Positions 1 through 8,682 of a DNA stretch of 64,000 bases are shown here, in pieces. Numbering within the stretch: position 1 is the stretch's first letter; every line of letters starts with the position of its first letter. The translations under genes were made by a program, and so were the position numbers. Below the pieces are notes generated by a model, which saw only the letters and a list, made by a program, of their open reading frames with translations, made no database searches and had not been told where the DNA came from. This DNA is from Mitsuaria sp. GD03876 (GTDB taxonomy: Bacteria > Pseudomonadota > Gammaproteobacteria > Burkholderiales > Burkholderiaceae_C): positions 1-64,000 of the forward strand of contig NZ_JAOCCU010000009.1 of NCBI RefSeq assembly GCF_029840635.1, read 5' to 3'.

Positions 1-1
1 G

Positions 2-352
2 CCGGCCTCCGCCGCATCCGCGCCGCTCGGCAACGGGCGTTCGACGCTGAACCTGGCGCTGCCCAAGGGCGCCGCCACCGGACCGGGCGATCCGCGCTTC
101 CAGATGGCCGACCAGGTCCGCAACGATCCACGCTCCCACAGCGAGCGGCGCACCGTCGAATCCGCGATCGCCGACGCCGCCGGCACCCTGCCGGTCGTGA
201 CCAGCGAGTCGACCAGCGGATCCGGCTCGAAGGTGGTCCGCCAGGGCCGCAAGTGCATGCGGGTCTACGAGAACCGGATCGCCGCGCTCAATCCGACCGA
301 CGACCGGCTCAAGGACGCGCCGATGATGGTGGGCGGCTGTTTCGGCAAGTAG
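2..352 (+). CDS. C-terminal part of an unidentified protein (5' end outside window)
   Basis: An open frame enters from the left edge without a start and stops with TAG, giving 116 visible residues. The visible part is Ala/Gly-rich at first. It then has a polar stretch, and ends with two cysteines (KCMRVYENR and the final GGCFGK). I see no family motif. An ATG at 104 could be a start, but the frame is open and equally codon-biased upstream, so a truncated longer gene is more likely. The terminal Cys pair and Ser/Gly-rich stretch would suit a periplasmic protein, but no signal peptide is visible. Function unknown. Confidence 0.6.
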   Translation, partial: PASAASAPLGNGRSTLNLALPKGAATGPGDPRFQMADQVRNDPRSHSERRTVESAIADAAGTLPVVTSESTSGSGSKVVRQGRKCMRVYENRIAALNPTDDRLKDAPMMVGGCFGK

Positions 353-363
353 CTCGTCACAGG

Positions 364-393
364 CCGGAAGCCGGAAGCCGGAAGCCGGAAGCC
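364..393. repeat. Short tandem repeat, 4 x CCGGAAG
   Basis: Four back-to-back copies of the heptamer CCGGAAG lie in the 98-base gap between the first partial gene and the convergent AraC gene. It looks like a simple microsatellite. I see no terminator-like stem in this gap. Confidence 0.8.
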
Positions 394-450
394 GCGAGCC
401 GCGACGGTCGAGCCGGTGGTGGCCTCGCGCCGTCGGCCCGTCCCGTCCCG

Positions 451-1563
451 TCAGAGGCCGAGCCGGGAAGCCGGCGCGTCGCGCCAGCGGGCCGCGTCGC
501 GCGACGGCGGCGTGCCGTAGAGCCGGCTGTACTCGCGGCTGAACTGCGACGGGCTCTCGTAGCCGACCGCGTGGCCGGCGCGCGCGACCTCCAGGCCCTC
601 GGCCACCAGCAGCCGGCGCGCTTCCTGCAGCCGCAGCTGCTTCTGGTACTGCAGCGGGCTCATCGAAGTCAGCGCGCGGAAGTGGTGGTGCAGCGACGAG
701 GCGCTCATGTGCGCCTCCTTCGCCAGCGCCTCGATGCGCAGCGGCTGCGCGTAGTGCGCCTTGAGCCAGCGGATCGCCCGATGCACGCGCTGCGTCTGGC
801 TGTCGGCGCGGGCGACCTGCGCCAGGCGCTCGCCCTGCTCGGAGCGCAGCACGCGGTAGACCAGCTCGCGCATCGCCATCGGCGCCAGCGCGGCATGGTC
901 TTCCGGATGGTCCAGCAGCCGCATCAGCCGCACCGCCGCGTCCAGCATGTCCGGTGTCACGTCGCTGACGAACAGGCCGCGACCCGGTTCGTCGGCGCCC
1001 TTGTCGCCCTTGTCGCCCTTGTCGCCGCCTTGACCAACGCCGGCGCTGCCGTCGCTGGCACTGGCACTGGCACTGGCGCCGTTGCCGTTGCCGTTGCCGC
1101 CGTTCCCGCTCCGGGGCGTTCCCCGCGGCGGCGGGCCGGATTGCGCCACCAGCTCGGCGACCTCCTCGGGGTCGAAGTCCAGCCTCAGGCACAGGTAGGG
1201 CCGCTCGGGCGACGCGTCGGTCACCCGGGCGCTGACCGGCAGGTCGGTCGTGAACACCATGAAGCGCGCCGCGTCGTACACGTAGCGCTCTTCCCCGAGG
1301 CGCACTTCCTTCGCCCCCTGCGCGATCACGCACAGCGACGCCGGCTGCACCGCGTGCGCCATCTCGCCGCCGGGCGCGTCCAGCCGGATCGCCAGCACCC
1401 GGGGCAGCGCGGTGGCCCAGAGGCCCTCGCGCGGGGCGTGGCGCCGCAGCAGGTCCGCCAGCGTGGCGGTGGCGGAGGCGGCCGTCGGCGCGACCGCCGC
1501 CGGTGTGGCCACGGTGGCCTGCATGGTCGGGGTCGTGACCTGCGTTGACGTCGAATCGCTCAT
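451..1563 (-). CDS. AraC-family transcriptional regulator (first of a tandem pair)
   Basis: This 370-residue protein has an N-terminal AraC_N-type cupin region (about residues 35-170) and a C-terminal double helix-turn-helix (about 265-360, with HMSASSLHHHF and GYESPSQFSREYSRLYG). Such proteins bind DNA and often control adjacent oxidoreductases. Between the domains (about 150-205) is a low-complexity insert of GNGNGN, ASASAS and GDKGDKGDK repeats, encoded by 6- and 9-base microsatellites, which makes the protein longer than its neighbour. It lies 10 bases downstream of the second AraC gene on the same strand, so the two are probably co-transcribed. Ligand and targets are unknown. Confidence 0.9.
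   Translation of the reverse strand: MSDSTSTQVTTPTMQATVATPAAVAPTAASATATLADLLRRHAPREGLWATALPRVLAIRLDAPGGEMAHAVQPASLCVIAQGAKEVRLGEERYVYDAARFMVFTTDLPVSARVTDASPERPYLCLRLDFDPEEVAELVAQSGPPPRGTPRSGNGGNGNGNGASASASASDGSAGVGQGGDKGDKGDKGADEPGRGLFVSDVTPDMLDAAVRLMRLLDHPEDHAALAPMAMRELVYRVLRSEQGERLAQVARADSQTQRVHRAIRWLKAHYAQPLRIEALAKEAHMSASSLHHHFRALTSMSPLQYQKQLRLQEARRLLVAEGLEVARAGHAVGYESPSQFSREYSRLYGTPPSRDAARWRDAPASRLGL
999..1102. repeat. Microsatellites inside the AraC gene
   Basis: The + strand shows three copies of a 9-mer (TTGTCGCCC), then a run of CTGGCA hexamers and a run of GTTGCC hexamers. Read on the minus strand they encode GDK, AS and GN repeats in the inter-domain linker. The CTGGCA hexamer is the same unit found in two NRPS genes at 47.3 and 59.7 kb. 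Confidence 0.85.
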
Positions 1564-1573
1564 GCGCTCACCC

Positions 1574-2515
1574 TCACCCGGCGCGCATGAGCTGCTCGAT
1601 GTCGGCTCGCGGCGGCGTGCCGAAGAGCCGGCGGTACTCGCGGCTGAACTGCGAGGCGCTCTCGTAGCCGACCTGGTGCGCGGCCGCCGCGGCGTCCAGC
1701 CCGCTGCCCAGCATCAGCCGGCGCGCGTGCTGCAGCCGCAGCTGCTTCTGGTACTGCATCGGCGACATGCTGGTCAGCTGCTTGAAGCGCTGGTGCAGCG
1801 TGGACGCGCTCATGTGCGCGACCTCGGCCAGCTCGTCGATGCTGATCGGCTCGTGGAAGCGGCGGTTGAGCTCGTCGATCGCGCGGGCGAGGCGGCGCGT
1901 CGCGCTGTCCTGCTGCGCCAGCGCGCGCAGCCGCGGCCCCAGCGGCCCGGTCAGCACGCGGTAGAAGATCTCGCGCTGCAGCAGCGGCGCCAGCACGCGC
2001 TGGTCCTGCGGGTTGTCCAGCAGCTGCATCAGCCGCAGCGCCGCGCCGAGCAGCGCCTCGGATACCGGCGCCACGTTCAGCCCCGCGTGCGCGGGCGCCG
2101 GCGCGTCGCCGCAGGCCGGCCCGACCTCCAGCATCAGCTCGGCCAGCGTCGCGGTGTCGCAGTCGATGCGCACGCACAGGTAGGGCTTGTCGGGCGTGGC
2201 CTCGATCACGCCACCCTTGGGCAGCATCGGCATCGACACGAGCAGGAAATGCAGCGGGTCGTAGTACAGCGTCTGCGTGCCCAGCTCCACCTTCTTGCGC
2301 CCCTGCAGCACGATGGCCAGGCCCGGCTCGTACAGCGCGGGCGCGGTCTTGGGCGTGCTGCAGCTGGCCTTGATCAGCTGGAGGCAGGGGATGGCGGTGA
2401 CGCGCGAGCCGTCGCCGTCGACGTGGCGCAGGGTCAGGTCCACCATCTGCGCGCGCAGGGCCTGCAGCGCGCCGGGGAACCCGTCGGCCTGGGAAATCGG
2501 GATGGGAGCGACCAT
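1574..2515 (-). CDS. AraC-family transcriptional regulator (second of pair), divergent from an aldo/keto reductase
   Basis: This 313-residue regulator has an AraC_N-type sensor domain (about 20-170) and a C-terminal HTH pair (about 205-305, HMSASTLHQRF and GYESASQFSREYRRLFG). I chose the ATG at 2515 because the family alignment begins just after it (MVAPIPISQ). The frame is open upstream, but that extension is Arg/Pro-rich shadow sequence. It is paralogous to the next AraC gene and reads away from the aldo/keto reductase at 2704, the usual layout for a regulator of that enzyme. Control of the reductase is inference. Confidence 0.9.
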   Translation of the reverse strand: MVAPIPISQADGFPGALQALRAQMVDLTLRHVDGDGSRVTAIPCLQLIKASCSTPKTAPALYEPGLAIVLQGRKKVELGTQTLYYDPLHFLLVSMPMLPKGGVIEATPDKPYLCVRIDCDTATLAELMLEVGPACGDAPAPAHAGLNVAPVSEALLGAALRLMQLLDNPQDQRVLAPLLQREIFYRVLTGPLGPRLRALAQQDSATRRLARAIDELNRRFHEPISIDELAEVAHMSASTLHQRFKQLTSMSPMQYQKQLRLQHARRLMLGSGLDAAAAAHQVGYESASQFSREYRRLFGTPPRADIEQLMRAG

Positions 2516-2703
2516 GCGGCGGATTGTGCAAGTGCCTCGCGCGCGCCGCCAGCGCCTGCCCGCGCGTGGCGCCGGGTTCCGGACGATTGGGCAAGGACGG
2601 GCGAGGTTTGCGCTGGTTGGACCGGGGGGCGGATTCCTAAGCTGACGGACATCGCGGCGTTCATGCCGAAGGCCGCGTCCACCTCGCTTCAAGGAGTAGC
2701 GCC

Positions 2704-3732
2704 ATGACCATCATGTCCAGGGAACCGCTCAACAACCTGCCGCAGCTGCCGCGCCGCCGCCTGGGCGCGCACGGGCCGGAGGTCTCCGCGCTCGGGCTCG
2801 GCTGCATGGGGATGTCCGACTTCTACGGCCCCGCCGACGAGGCCACGTCGATGGCCGTCCTGCACCGCGCGCTGGACCTCGGGATGAACTTCCTCGACAC
2901 GTCCGACATCTACGGCAACGGCGCCAACGAGCGCCTGCTGTCGGGCCTGCTGGCCAACCGCCGCCGCGAGGTCGTGCTGGCCACGAAGTTCGGCATCGTC
3001 CGCAACGCGCAAGGCCTGTCCGCCGGCGTCGACGGCCGCCCGGCCCATGTCCACGCGTCCTGCGACGCCAGCCTGCGCCGGCTCGGCGTCAACCACATCG
3101 ACCTGTACTACCTGCACCGCGTCGACAGGTCGGTGCCGATCGAGGAGACGGTCGGCGCGATGGCCGAGCTGGTGCGCGCGGGCAAGGTGCGCCACCTCGG
3201 CCTGTCCGAGGCCTCGGCCGAGACGATCCGCCGCGCCCACAAGGTGCATCCGATCGCGGCGGTGCAGTCGGAGTACTCGCTGTGGACCCGCGACGTCGAG
3301 GCCGAGGTGCTGCCGACCTGCCGCGAGCTGGGCATCGCGCTGGTGCCGTACAGCCCGCTGGGCCGCGGCTTCCTGACCGGCGCGATCCGCAGCGCCGGCC
3401 AGTTGGCGGCCGACGACTGGCGGCGCGTCAACCCGCGCTTCCAGGACGGCCACCTGGCGCAGAACCTGGCGCTGGCCGACGCGATCGTCGCCCTGGCGCG
3501 CGACCACGGCCTGGCGCCGGCCCAGCTCGCGCTGGCCTGGCTGCTGGACCGCGGTCCGGACGTGGTGCCGATCCCGGGCACGCGCTCGACCGCGCGGCTG
3601 GAGGAGAACGCGATGGCCGCGCGGATCCGCCTCAACGACGTGCTGCGCGAGGAACTGCGCGACCTGCTGGAAGCGCATCCGGTCGCCGGGGAGCGTTATC
3701 CGGAGGTGTCGATGGCGCTCGTCAACGCCTGA
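2704..3732 (+). CDS. Aldo/keto reductase
   Basis: This 342-residue cytosolic NADPH-dependent carbonyl reductase has a TIM-barrel fold. The catalytic residues are visible: Asp and Tyr in [13 protein letters not shown], Lys in ATKFG and His in YYLHRVD. The nucleotide-binding C-terminus ([15 protein letters not shown]) marks the group of AKR13-like reductases often induced by electrophiles. An AAGGAG ribosome site sits 7 bases before the ATG. The divergent AraC gene is its likely regulator. Substrate not determinable. Confidence 0.93.
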   Translation: MTIMSREPLNNLPQLPRRRLGAHGPEVSALGLGCMGMSDFYGPADEATSMAVLHRALDLGMNFLDTSDIYGNGANERLLSGLLANRRREVVLATKFGIVRNAQGLSAGVDGRPAHVHASCDASLRRLGVNHIDLYYLHRVDRSVPIEETVGAMAELVRAGKVRHLGLSEASAETIRRAHKVHPIAAVQSEYSLWTRDVEAEVLPTCRELGIALVPYSPLGRGFLTGAIRSAGQLAADDWRRVNPRFQDGHLAQNLALADAIVALARDHGLAPAQLALAWLLDRGPDVVPIPGTRSTARLEENAMAARIRLNDVLREELRDLLEAHPVAGERYPEVSMALVNA

Positions 3733-3824
3733 TCGGCGCCTGATCGACGAGGACTCCGGCGTCGCGTCCCGGCGCGGCGAGCAGCAGCCCGGCCGGCCCC
3801 GCCCGCCGGGCTTTCTTCATGCCC

Positions 3825-4922
3825 TCAGGCAGTGAGGCCGAGGAAGGCCGCCATGTCGGCGTAGGCCTCGTCGAGGGCCGCCCGGAAGGCGGCGTCGCGC
3901 GGCCGCTTGTCGATGAAGCCGAGCTCGGGCACGAGCGTTCCGCCCTCGACTCGCAGGTTGGCCCAGCCGATGACGCGCTCGCCCCAGAGCATCGGCAGCG
4001 CGTAATGGCCCATCGTGCGCTTGGCCGCCGGCGTGTAGGCCTCGAAGCGGTAGGCCCAGCCCCACAGCCGCTCGAAGCGGCGGCGGTCCCAGACCAGCGG
4101 ATCGAACGGCGCGAGGAAGCGCAGCCGGTCCGGCTCGACGCGGTGGGCGCGCGAGGCCGGGTTCTCGTCGGCGGGCCAGTACCAGACCTCGCCGTCGACC
4201 TTCGCATGCGCCCAGCGCGTCTTCGCGTGCTTGAGCACCGCGCGGGCCTCGGCCTTCAGGTGCGGCGCGCCGTAGCCCAGCAGCGTCGTCAGGTAGCCCA
4301 GGCTGGGCGAGGGCAGCGGCGCGTACAGCGCCACGATCATGTCCAGCAGCGCGGCCGCGCGCGCGTGGCGGGCCTCGGGGCTGTCGTCCTGCGGCGCGTG
4401 GTCGATCGCCTCGTAGACCCGCGTGCCCGAGTCGCGCCGCGCCACGCGCAGCAGGCCGCGGTAGTGCATGCCGTCCAGCAGGTGGGTGCTGGCGTTGAGC
4501 TCGCCGCCCCAGTAGCCCTCGACGCGGCCGTGGGTGAAGGCCTTCAGCACGTCCTGCGGATGGGTGCGGCCGCGCGCGCGGACGAATTCGAGCACCTCGG
4601 CCGCGCGGGCATGCATCGCGTCGTCCCAGGCGCGACGCGCCACCCGCGGGTGCAGCAGCGCCAGCGTCTCGCGCGCCAGGAAGCCGTAGTTGACGAGGCA
4701 GTCCTCCTCGACCGCCAGCCGCGCGTAGCGCGACTCGAGCTGCCCGGCGCGGTAGTCCTTGACCCGGTGCATCAGGATCAGGTCCTGCGCCCGCGCCGGC
4801 GCGCGGATCGGGTCGGCCTGCACGAAGCCCAGGCGCTGGATCGCGCGCAGCAGCGTGGTTGGCTTGAAGAAGGTGCGGGCGATGGCATGACGCCGCAGCG
4901 CGTCGTGGTCGATCACGGGCAT
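3825..4922 (-). CDS. YcaQ/AlkZ-like winged-helix DNA glycosylase
   Basis: This 365-residue protein belongs to the HTH_42 family, which includes AlkZ and YcaQ, glycosylases that unhook interstrand crosslinks and bulky alkyl lesions. The N-terminal segment has GFVQADPIRAPARAQDL. Its Q-A-D triad (residues 35-37) resembles the QxD motif I associate with YcaQ-type members rather than the QxQ of AlkZ. The C-terminal FDPLVWDRRRFERLWG and GYAPML-like stretch are family hallmarks. The ATG at 4922 begins the conserved helix (MPVIDHDALRRHAI). The frame is open for more than 1 kb upstream, but only as shadow of the next gene. Confidence 0.85.
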   Translation of the reverse strand: MPVIDHDALRRHAIARTFFKPTTLLRAIQRLGFVQADPIRAPARAQDLILMHRVKDYRAGQLESRYARLAVEEDCLVNYGFLARETLALLHPRVARRAWDDAMHARAAEVLEFVRARGRTHPQDVLKAFTHGRVEGYWGGELNASTHLLDGMHYRGLLRVARRDSGTRVYEAIDHAPQDDSPEARHARAAALLDMIVALYAPLPSPSLGYLTTLLGYGAPHLKAEARAVLKHAKTRWAHAKVDGEVWYWPADENPASRAHRVEPDRLRFLAPFDPLVWDRRRFERLWGWAYRFEAYTPAAKRTMGHYALPMLWGERVIGWANLRVEGGTLVPELGFIDKRPRDAAFRAALDEAYADMAAFLGLTA

Positions 4923-5000
4923 GAGGAAGGGCGAGGGTCGAAAGGCGGAAACGGTAACGCCGATCCGTCCTGGACGTGTCAGCAGGGCGGGGCGTGTAGC

Positions 5001-5030
5001 GGGTTGGAGCGGGTTGGAGCGGGTTGGAGC
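5001..5030. repeat. Three tandem copies of a 10-mer (GGGTTGGAGC)
   Basis: Three perfect decamer repeats lie in the 146-base gap between the glycosylase gene and the first diguanylate cyclase gene. No known protein-binding site is recognised. Confidence 0.85.
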
Positions 5031-5068
5031 GAGCAGGGCGAGGCGGGCACGCTGGCCCGCCATCCGGC

Positions 5069-6076
5069 TCACAACGGCGCGAAGCCGCTGGGCGCCTGCT
5101 CGACGGTGTCCATCTGCATCTCGAAGCTGAAGAAGCGGTTGCGGCCGCGGGACTTGGCCGTGTAGAGCGCGTCGTCGGAGCGCCGCAGCAGGCCCTCGAC
5201 CGAGGTGTCGGCATCGGGCACGCAGGTGGTGATGCCGCCGGAGAGGGTGACGTAGGACTCGACCGAGTCGGGGTGCAGCATGTTGCAGTTGCGCAGCGTG
5301 CGCATCACCGCCCGGGCGAAGGTCATCGCGCCGGAGCGCGGCGTGCCCGGCAGGATCAGCGCGAACTCCTCGCCGCCGTAGCGCGCGGCGCAGTCGCGCG
5401 GGCGCCGGCAGGTCTGCTGCAGCAGCAGTGCCACGCGCTGCAGGCAGGCGTCGCCGGCGAGGTGGCCGTAGCTGTCGTTGTAGCGCTTGAAGTGGTCGAT
5501 GTCGCACAGCACCAGCGTCAGCGGCTGCTGGTCGCGCCGGGCGCAGGCGATCTCCTGGCCGAGCCGGGCGTCGAAGGCACGGCGGTTCATCAGCCGCGTC
5601 AGCGGGTCCTCGCCGGAGAGCTTCTCCAGCCGCTCGTTGCTGTTGCGCAGCTCGTCCGAGACCTCCAGCAGCCGCGCCTGCATCCGTCGCAGCCGCTGCA
5701 TCGCGCGCAGCTTGGCCTGCAGCACGGTGTTGGAGACGGGCTTGACCAGGTAGTCGTCGCCGCCGGACTCGATGCCCTGCCAGAGGTCCTGGTCGCGGTC
5801 GCGGCTGGACAGGAAGATGATCGGCGTCCAGCCGCCGTTCTCGTGCGCGCGCATCTGGCTGGCGACCCAGTAGCCGTCGTGGCCCGGCATCTCGACATCC
5901 AGCAGCACCAGGTCCGGGCGGTCGCCGTCGAAGCGCGCCAGCGCGCTGTCGCCGCCGTCGGCCTCCAGCGTGTGGTGGCCGATCGCCTGGAGCTGGCTGC
6001 ACAGGAAGCCGCGCGTGCTCGCCTGGTCGTCCACGACGAGGATGCGGAGCGGCGGCAGCGAGGCGGAGGGATCCAT
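5069..6076 (-). CDS. Response regulator with GGDEF domain (diguanylate cyclase), copy 1
   Basis: This 335-residue cytosolic signalling protein would make cyclic di-GMP when phosphorylated. Residues 1-130 form a CheY-like receiver with the acidic pair in LVVDDQ, the phospho-acceptor in LLDVEMPGHDGY and the Lys in VKPVS. A helical linker follows, then a GGDEF domain (about 165-330) with active-site GGEEF in RYGGEEFALILPG. An RxxD inhibitory site (RPRD) lies five residues before GGEEF, so product feedback is expected. It lies 85 bases downstream of a paralogue with the same architecture. No sensor kinase is nearby. Confidence 0.93.
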   Translation of the reverse strand: MDPSASLPPLRILVVDDQASTRGFLCSQLQAIGHHTLEADGGDSALARFDGDRPDLVLLDVEMPGHDGYWVASQMRAHENGGWTPIIFLSSRDRDQDLWQGIESGGDDYLVKPVSNTVLQAKLRAMQRLRRMQARLLEVSDELRNSNERLEKLSGEDPLTRLMNRRAFDARLGQEIACARRDQQPLTLVLCDIDHFKRYNDSYGHLAGDACLQRVALLLQQTCRRPRDCAARYGGEEFALILPGTPRSGAMTFARAVMRTLRNCNMLHPDSVESYVTLSGGITTCVPDADTSVEGLLRRSDDALYTAKSRGRNRFFSFEMQMDTVEQAPSGFAPL

Positions 6077-6161
6077 GGCCGGCGGCGTCGACAGGCGGCA
6101 GCGAGGCGTGCCGACGCCGATTATGCGGGGCGGGTCCGCGGCCCGGCAGCCCGGGTATGCC

Positions 6162-7196
6162 TCAAGTGGGGGACGGCGGCGGGGCGGCGGCCGGGCCGGC
6201 CTGGCGGCGCTGCTCCCGGGTGTCCATCTGCATCTCGTAGCTGAAGAAACGGTTCCGGCCGGTGGACTTGGCGTTGTAGAGCGCGTCGTCGGCGCGGATG
6301 ATCAGCCCCTCGGCGCTGGTGCTGTCGTCGGGCAGGCAGGTGGTGATGCCGCCCGAGAGGGTGATCGTCGCCCCGGTGGGCGAATCCGGATGGGGGATGG
6401 CCGCCAGCTCCACGGTGCGCATCAGCGCGCGGGCGTAGGTCATCGCGCCGGAGCGCGGCGTGTTGGGCAGGATCAGCGCGAATTCCTCGCCGCCGTAGCG
6501 GCCGGCGCAGTCGCTGGGGCGGCGGCAGGTTTCCTTGAGCAGTTGGCCGACGCGGCGCAGGCAGGCGTCGCCGGCGACGTGGCCGGCGGCGTCGTTGTAG
6601 CGCTTGAAGTGGTCGACGTCGCACAGCATCAGCGTCAGCGGCTTGCCCTCGCGGCGCGCCAGGTCCAGTTCCTGCTGCAGCCGCGCGTCCAGCGCGCGCC
6701 GGTTCATCAGGCCGGTCAGCGCGTCGACGCTGGACAGCTCCTCGAGCTGCGCGTTGGCCGCGCGCAGGTCCTCCGACATCTGCACCAGCCGCGCGCGCAT
6801 CTGCGCCAGGCGCTGCATCGCGCGCAGCTTGGCGTGCAGGATCATCGCGGAGACCGGCTTGACGAGGTAGTCGTCGCCGCCGGCCTCGATGCCCTTCCAG
6901 ACGTCCTCGTCCTGGTTGAACTGCGACAGGAAGATGATCGGCGTCCAGCCGCCGGGCTCGGCGGCGCGCATCTCGCGGGCGGTCCAGTAGCCGTCGTGGC
7001 CCGGCATCTCCACGTCCAGCAGCACCAGGTCGGGCCGGTAGCGGCGGAACAGCTCCAGCGCCCACTCGGCGCTGTCGGCCTCCAGCACGCGGTGGCCGGT
7101 GCGGTCCAGCTCGGCGGTCAGCGCGACGCGGGTGGCGCTCTGGTCGTCGACGATCAGGATGGTCAGCGGGGACGGCGTGGCGGGCGGGGCATGCAT
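6162..7196 (-). CDS. Response regulator with GGDEF domain (diguanylate cyclase), copy 2
   Basis: This 344-residue paralogue of the downstream gene has a receiver (IVDDQ, LLDVEMPGHDGYW, VKPVS), a linker helix rich in LRAMQRL-like heptads, and a GGDEF domain with intact GGEEF and an RPSD inhibitory site five residues before it. The two proteins match closely along their length, including the FFSYEMQMDT/FFSFEMQMDT ends, so they look like a tandem duplication. Both should be active c-di-GMP synthases. It probably heads a two-gene operon; the input kinase is not in the window. Confidence 0.93.
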   Translation of the reverse strand: MHAPPATPSPLTILIVDDQSATRVALTAELDRTGHRVLEADSAEWALELFRRYRPDLVLLDVEMPGHDGYWTAREMRAAEPGGWTPIIFLSQFNQDEDVWKGIEAGGDDYLVKPVSAMILHAKLRAMQRLAQMRARLVQMSEDLRAANAQLEELSSVDALTGLMNRRALDARLQQELDLARREGKPLTLMLCDVDHFKRYNDAAGHVAGDACLRRVGQLLKETCRRPSDCAGRYGGEEFALILPNTPRSGAMTYARALMRTVELAAIPHPDSPTGATITLSGGITTCLPDDSTSAEGLIIRADDALYNAKSTGRNRFFSYEMQMDTREQRRQAGPAAAPPPSPT

Positions 7197-7233
7197 CCGG
7201 CGATTCTGCCGCGCGGACCGCGCGCCGGAAATG

Positions 7234-7260
7234 CTCAGGGCCGCGCGAGGCGGCCCTGAG
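7234..7260 (-). terminator. Hairpin downstream of metK
   Basis: A perfect 11-bp inverted repeat (CTCAGGGCCGC and its complement) with a 5-base loop sits about 80 bases past the metK stop and before the GGDEF gene on the same strand. It has no T-run, so Rho-independent function is uncertain; it may only protect the 3' end. Confidence 0.5.
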
Positions 7261-7342
7261 TCGGGGGATCAAGTCGCCGCGGGTGCGGCAAATGACCGGT
7301 CCGGGGTGAGGGGAATTACAGACTCACGGTGCGAGTCGGGGC

Positions 7343-8521
7343 TTACAGCCCCGCTGCTGCGCGCAGCGCCTTCGCTTTGTCAGTCCGCTCCCAGCTGAAC
7401 TCCGGCTCCTCGCGGCCGAAGTGGCCGTAGGCCGCCGTCTTGCCGTAGATCGGGCGCAGCAGGTCCAGCATCTGGATGATGCCCTTGGGACGCAGGTCGA
7501 AGTGCTCGTTGACCAGCGCGGCGATCTTGTCGTCGGAGATGACGCCGGTGCCTTCGGTGTAGACGGTGACGTTCATCGGACGGGCCACGCCGATCGCGTA
7601 GGCGACCTGGATCTGGCACTGCTTGGCCAGGCCCGCGGCCACGATGTTCTTGGCCACGTAGCGCGCCGCGTAGGCGGCCGAGCGGTCGACCTTCGTCGGG
7701 TCCTTGCCCGAGAACGCGCCGCCGCCGTGCGGGCAGGCGCCGCCGTAGGTGTCGACGATGATCTTGCGGCCGGTCAGGCCGCAGTCGCCCTGCGGGCCGC
7801 CGATGACGAAGCGGCCGGTCGGGTTGACCAGGTACTTCGTGTCCACCAGCCACTCCTTGGGCAGCACCGGCTTGATGATCTCCTCGATGACGGCCTCGTA
7901 GAACTCGGGCTTCATCTTGTCGCCCAGCGACATCTCCGGCGCGTGCTGCGTCGACAGCACGACGGTGTCGATGCTGTGCGGCTTGCCGTCGACGTAGCGC
8001 ATCGTGACCTGGCTCTTGGCGTCCGGACGCAGGAAGGGCAGCCGGCCGTCCTTGCGCAGTTGGGCCTGGCGCTCGACCAGGCGGTGCGCGTAGTAGATCG
8101 GCGCGGGCATCAGCTCGGGCGTCTCGTCGCAGGCGTAGCCGAACATCAGGCCCTGGTCGCCGGCCCCGGTGTTGAGGTGGTCGTCGGAGGCCTGGTCCAC
8201 GCCCTGCGCGATGTCGTTGCTCTGCTTGTCATAGGCCACGAGCACCGCGCAGCCCTTGTAGTCGATGCCGTATTCGGTGTTGTCGTAGCCGATGCGCTTG
8301 ATCGTGTCGCGCGCGACCTGGATGTAGTCGACGTGGGCGTTGGTCGTGATCTCGCCGGCCAGCACCACCAGGCCGGTGTTGCACAGCGTCTCGGCGGCGA
8401 CGCGGGAGCGCGGGTCCTGGGCCAGGATCGCGTCGAGGATGGCGTCGGAGATCTGGTCGGCCACCTTGTCGGGATGGCCTTCGGACACGGATTCCGAGGT
8501 GAAGAGGAAATCGCTCGCCAA
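7343..8521 (-). CDS. metK: S-adenosylmethionine synthase
   Basis: This 392-residue enzyme makes S-adenosylmethionine from methionine and ATP in the cytosol. The three-domain MetK fold is complete: [18 protein letters not shown] near the N-terminus, the adenine-binding [12 protein letters not shown] loop, and the phosphate loop [19 protein letters not shown]. The start is a TTG at 8521, preceded by CAGGAG 8 bases upstream; no ATG gives a better fit. The gene diverges from lpxL. Its 5' leader, from a TATAAT box at 8645-8650, is about 115 nt long and contains alternative pairings, noted separately. Confidence 0.97.
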   Translation of the reverse strand: MASDFLFTSESVSEGHPDKVADQISDAILDAILAQDPRSRVAAETLCNTGLVVLAGEITTNAHVDYIQVARDTIKRIGYDNTEYGIDYKGCAVLVAYDKQSNDIAQGVDQASDDHLNTGAGDQGLMFGYACDETPELMPAPIYYAHRLVERQAQLRKDGRLPFLRPDAKSQVTMRYVDGKPHSIDTVVLSTQHAPEMSLGDKMKPEFYEAVIEEIIKPVLPKEWLVDTKYLVNPTGRFVIGGPQGDCGLTGRKIIVDTYGGACPHGGGAFSGKDPTKVDRSAAYAARYVAKNIVAAGLAKQCQIQVAYAIGVARPMNVTVYTEGTGVISDDKIAALVNEHFDLRPKGIIQMLDLLRPIYGKTAAYGHFGREEPEFSWERTDKAKALRAAAGL

Positions 8522-8637
8522 TTTAAACTCCTGTGATGCAGTCTTCGGGCGTTGCCGAGACCTGGGAGTCAGGCGGCGAACGCTTTAGCGGAATTTGTGA
8601 ATCGCCCCGCAAGTTGTCCAGATTAACTCGGCGATTG
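8522..8637 (-). promoter_or_regulatory. Structured 5' leader of metK with mutually exclusive pairings
   Basis: On the minus strand AATCGCC (8636-8630) can pair with GGCGATT (8606-8600). The overlapping GCCGAG (8632-8627) can instead pair with CTCGGC (8559-8554). The two stems share bases 8630-8632, so both cannot form at once. The ribosome site CAGGAG follows the second stem. This resembles a switch-type leader, but I recognise no named SAM riboswitch class. Confidence 0.35.
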
Positions 8638-8644
8638 GGGGCGG

Positions 8645-8650
8645 ATTATA
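8645..8650 (-). promoter_or_regulatory. Likely -10 box for metK
   Basis: The minus strand reads TATAAT exactly. The upstream hexamer at a 17-base spacing (GACGCC) is a poor -35, so an activator or an extended element may help. It lies 124 bases before the metK start codon. Confidence 0.5.
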
Positions 8651-8682
8651 GGAAAGAGCCCGCACAGGGCGTCGGACGGTCG

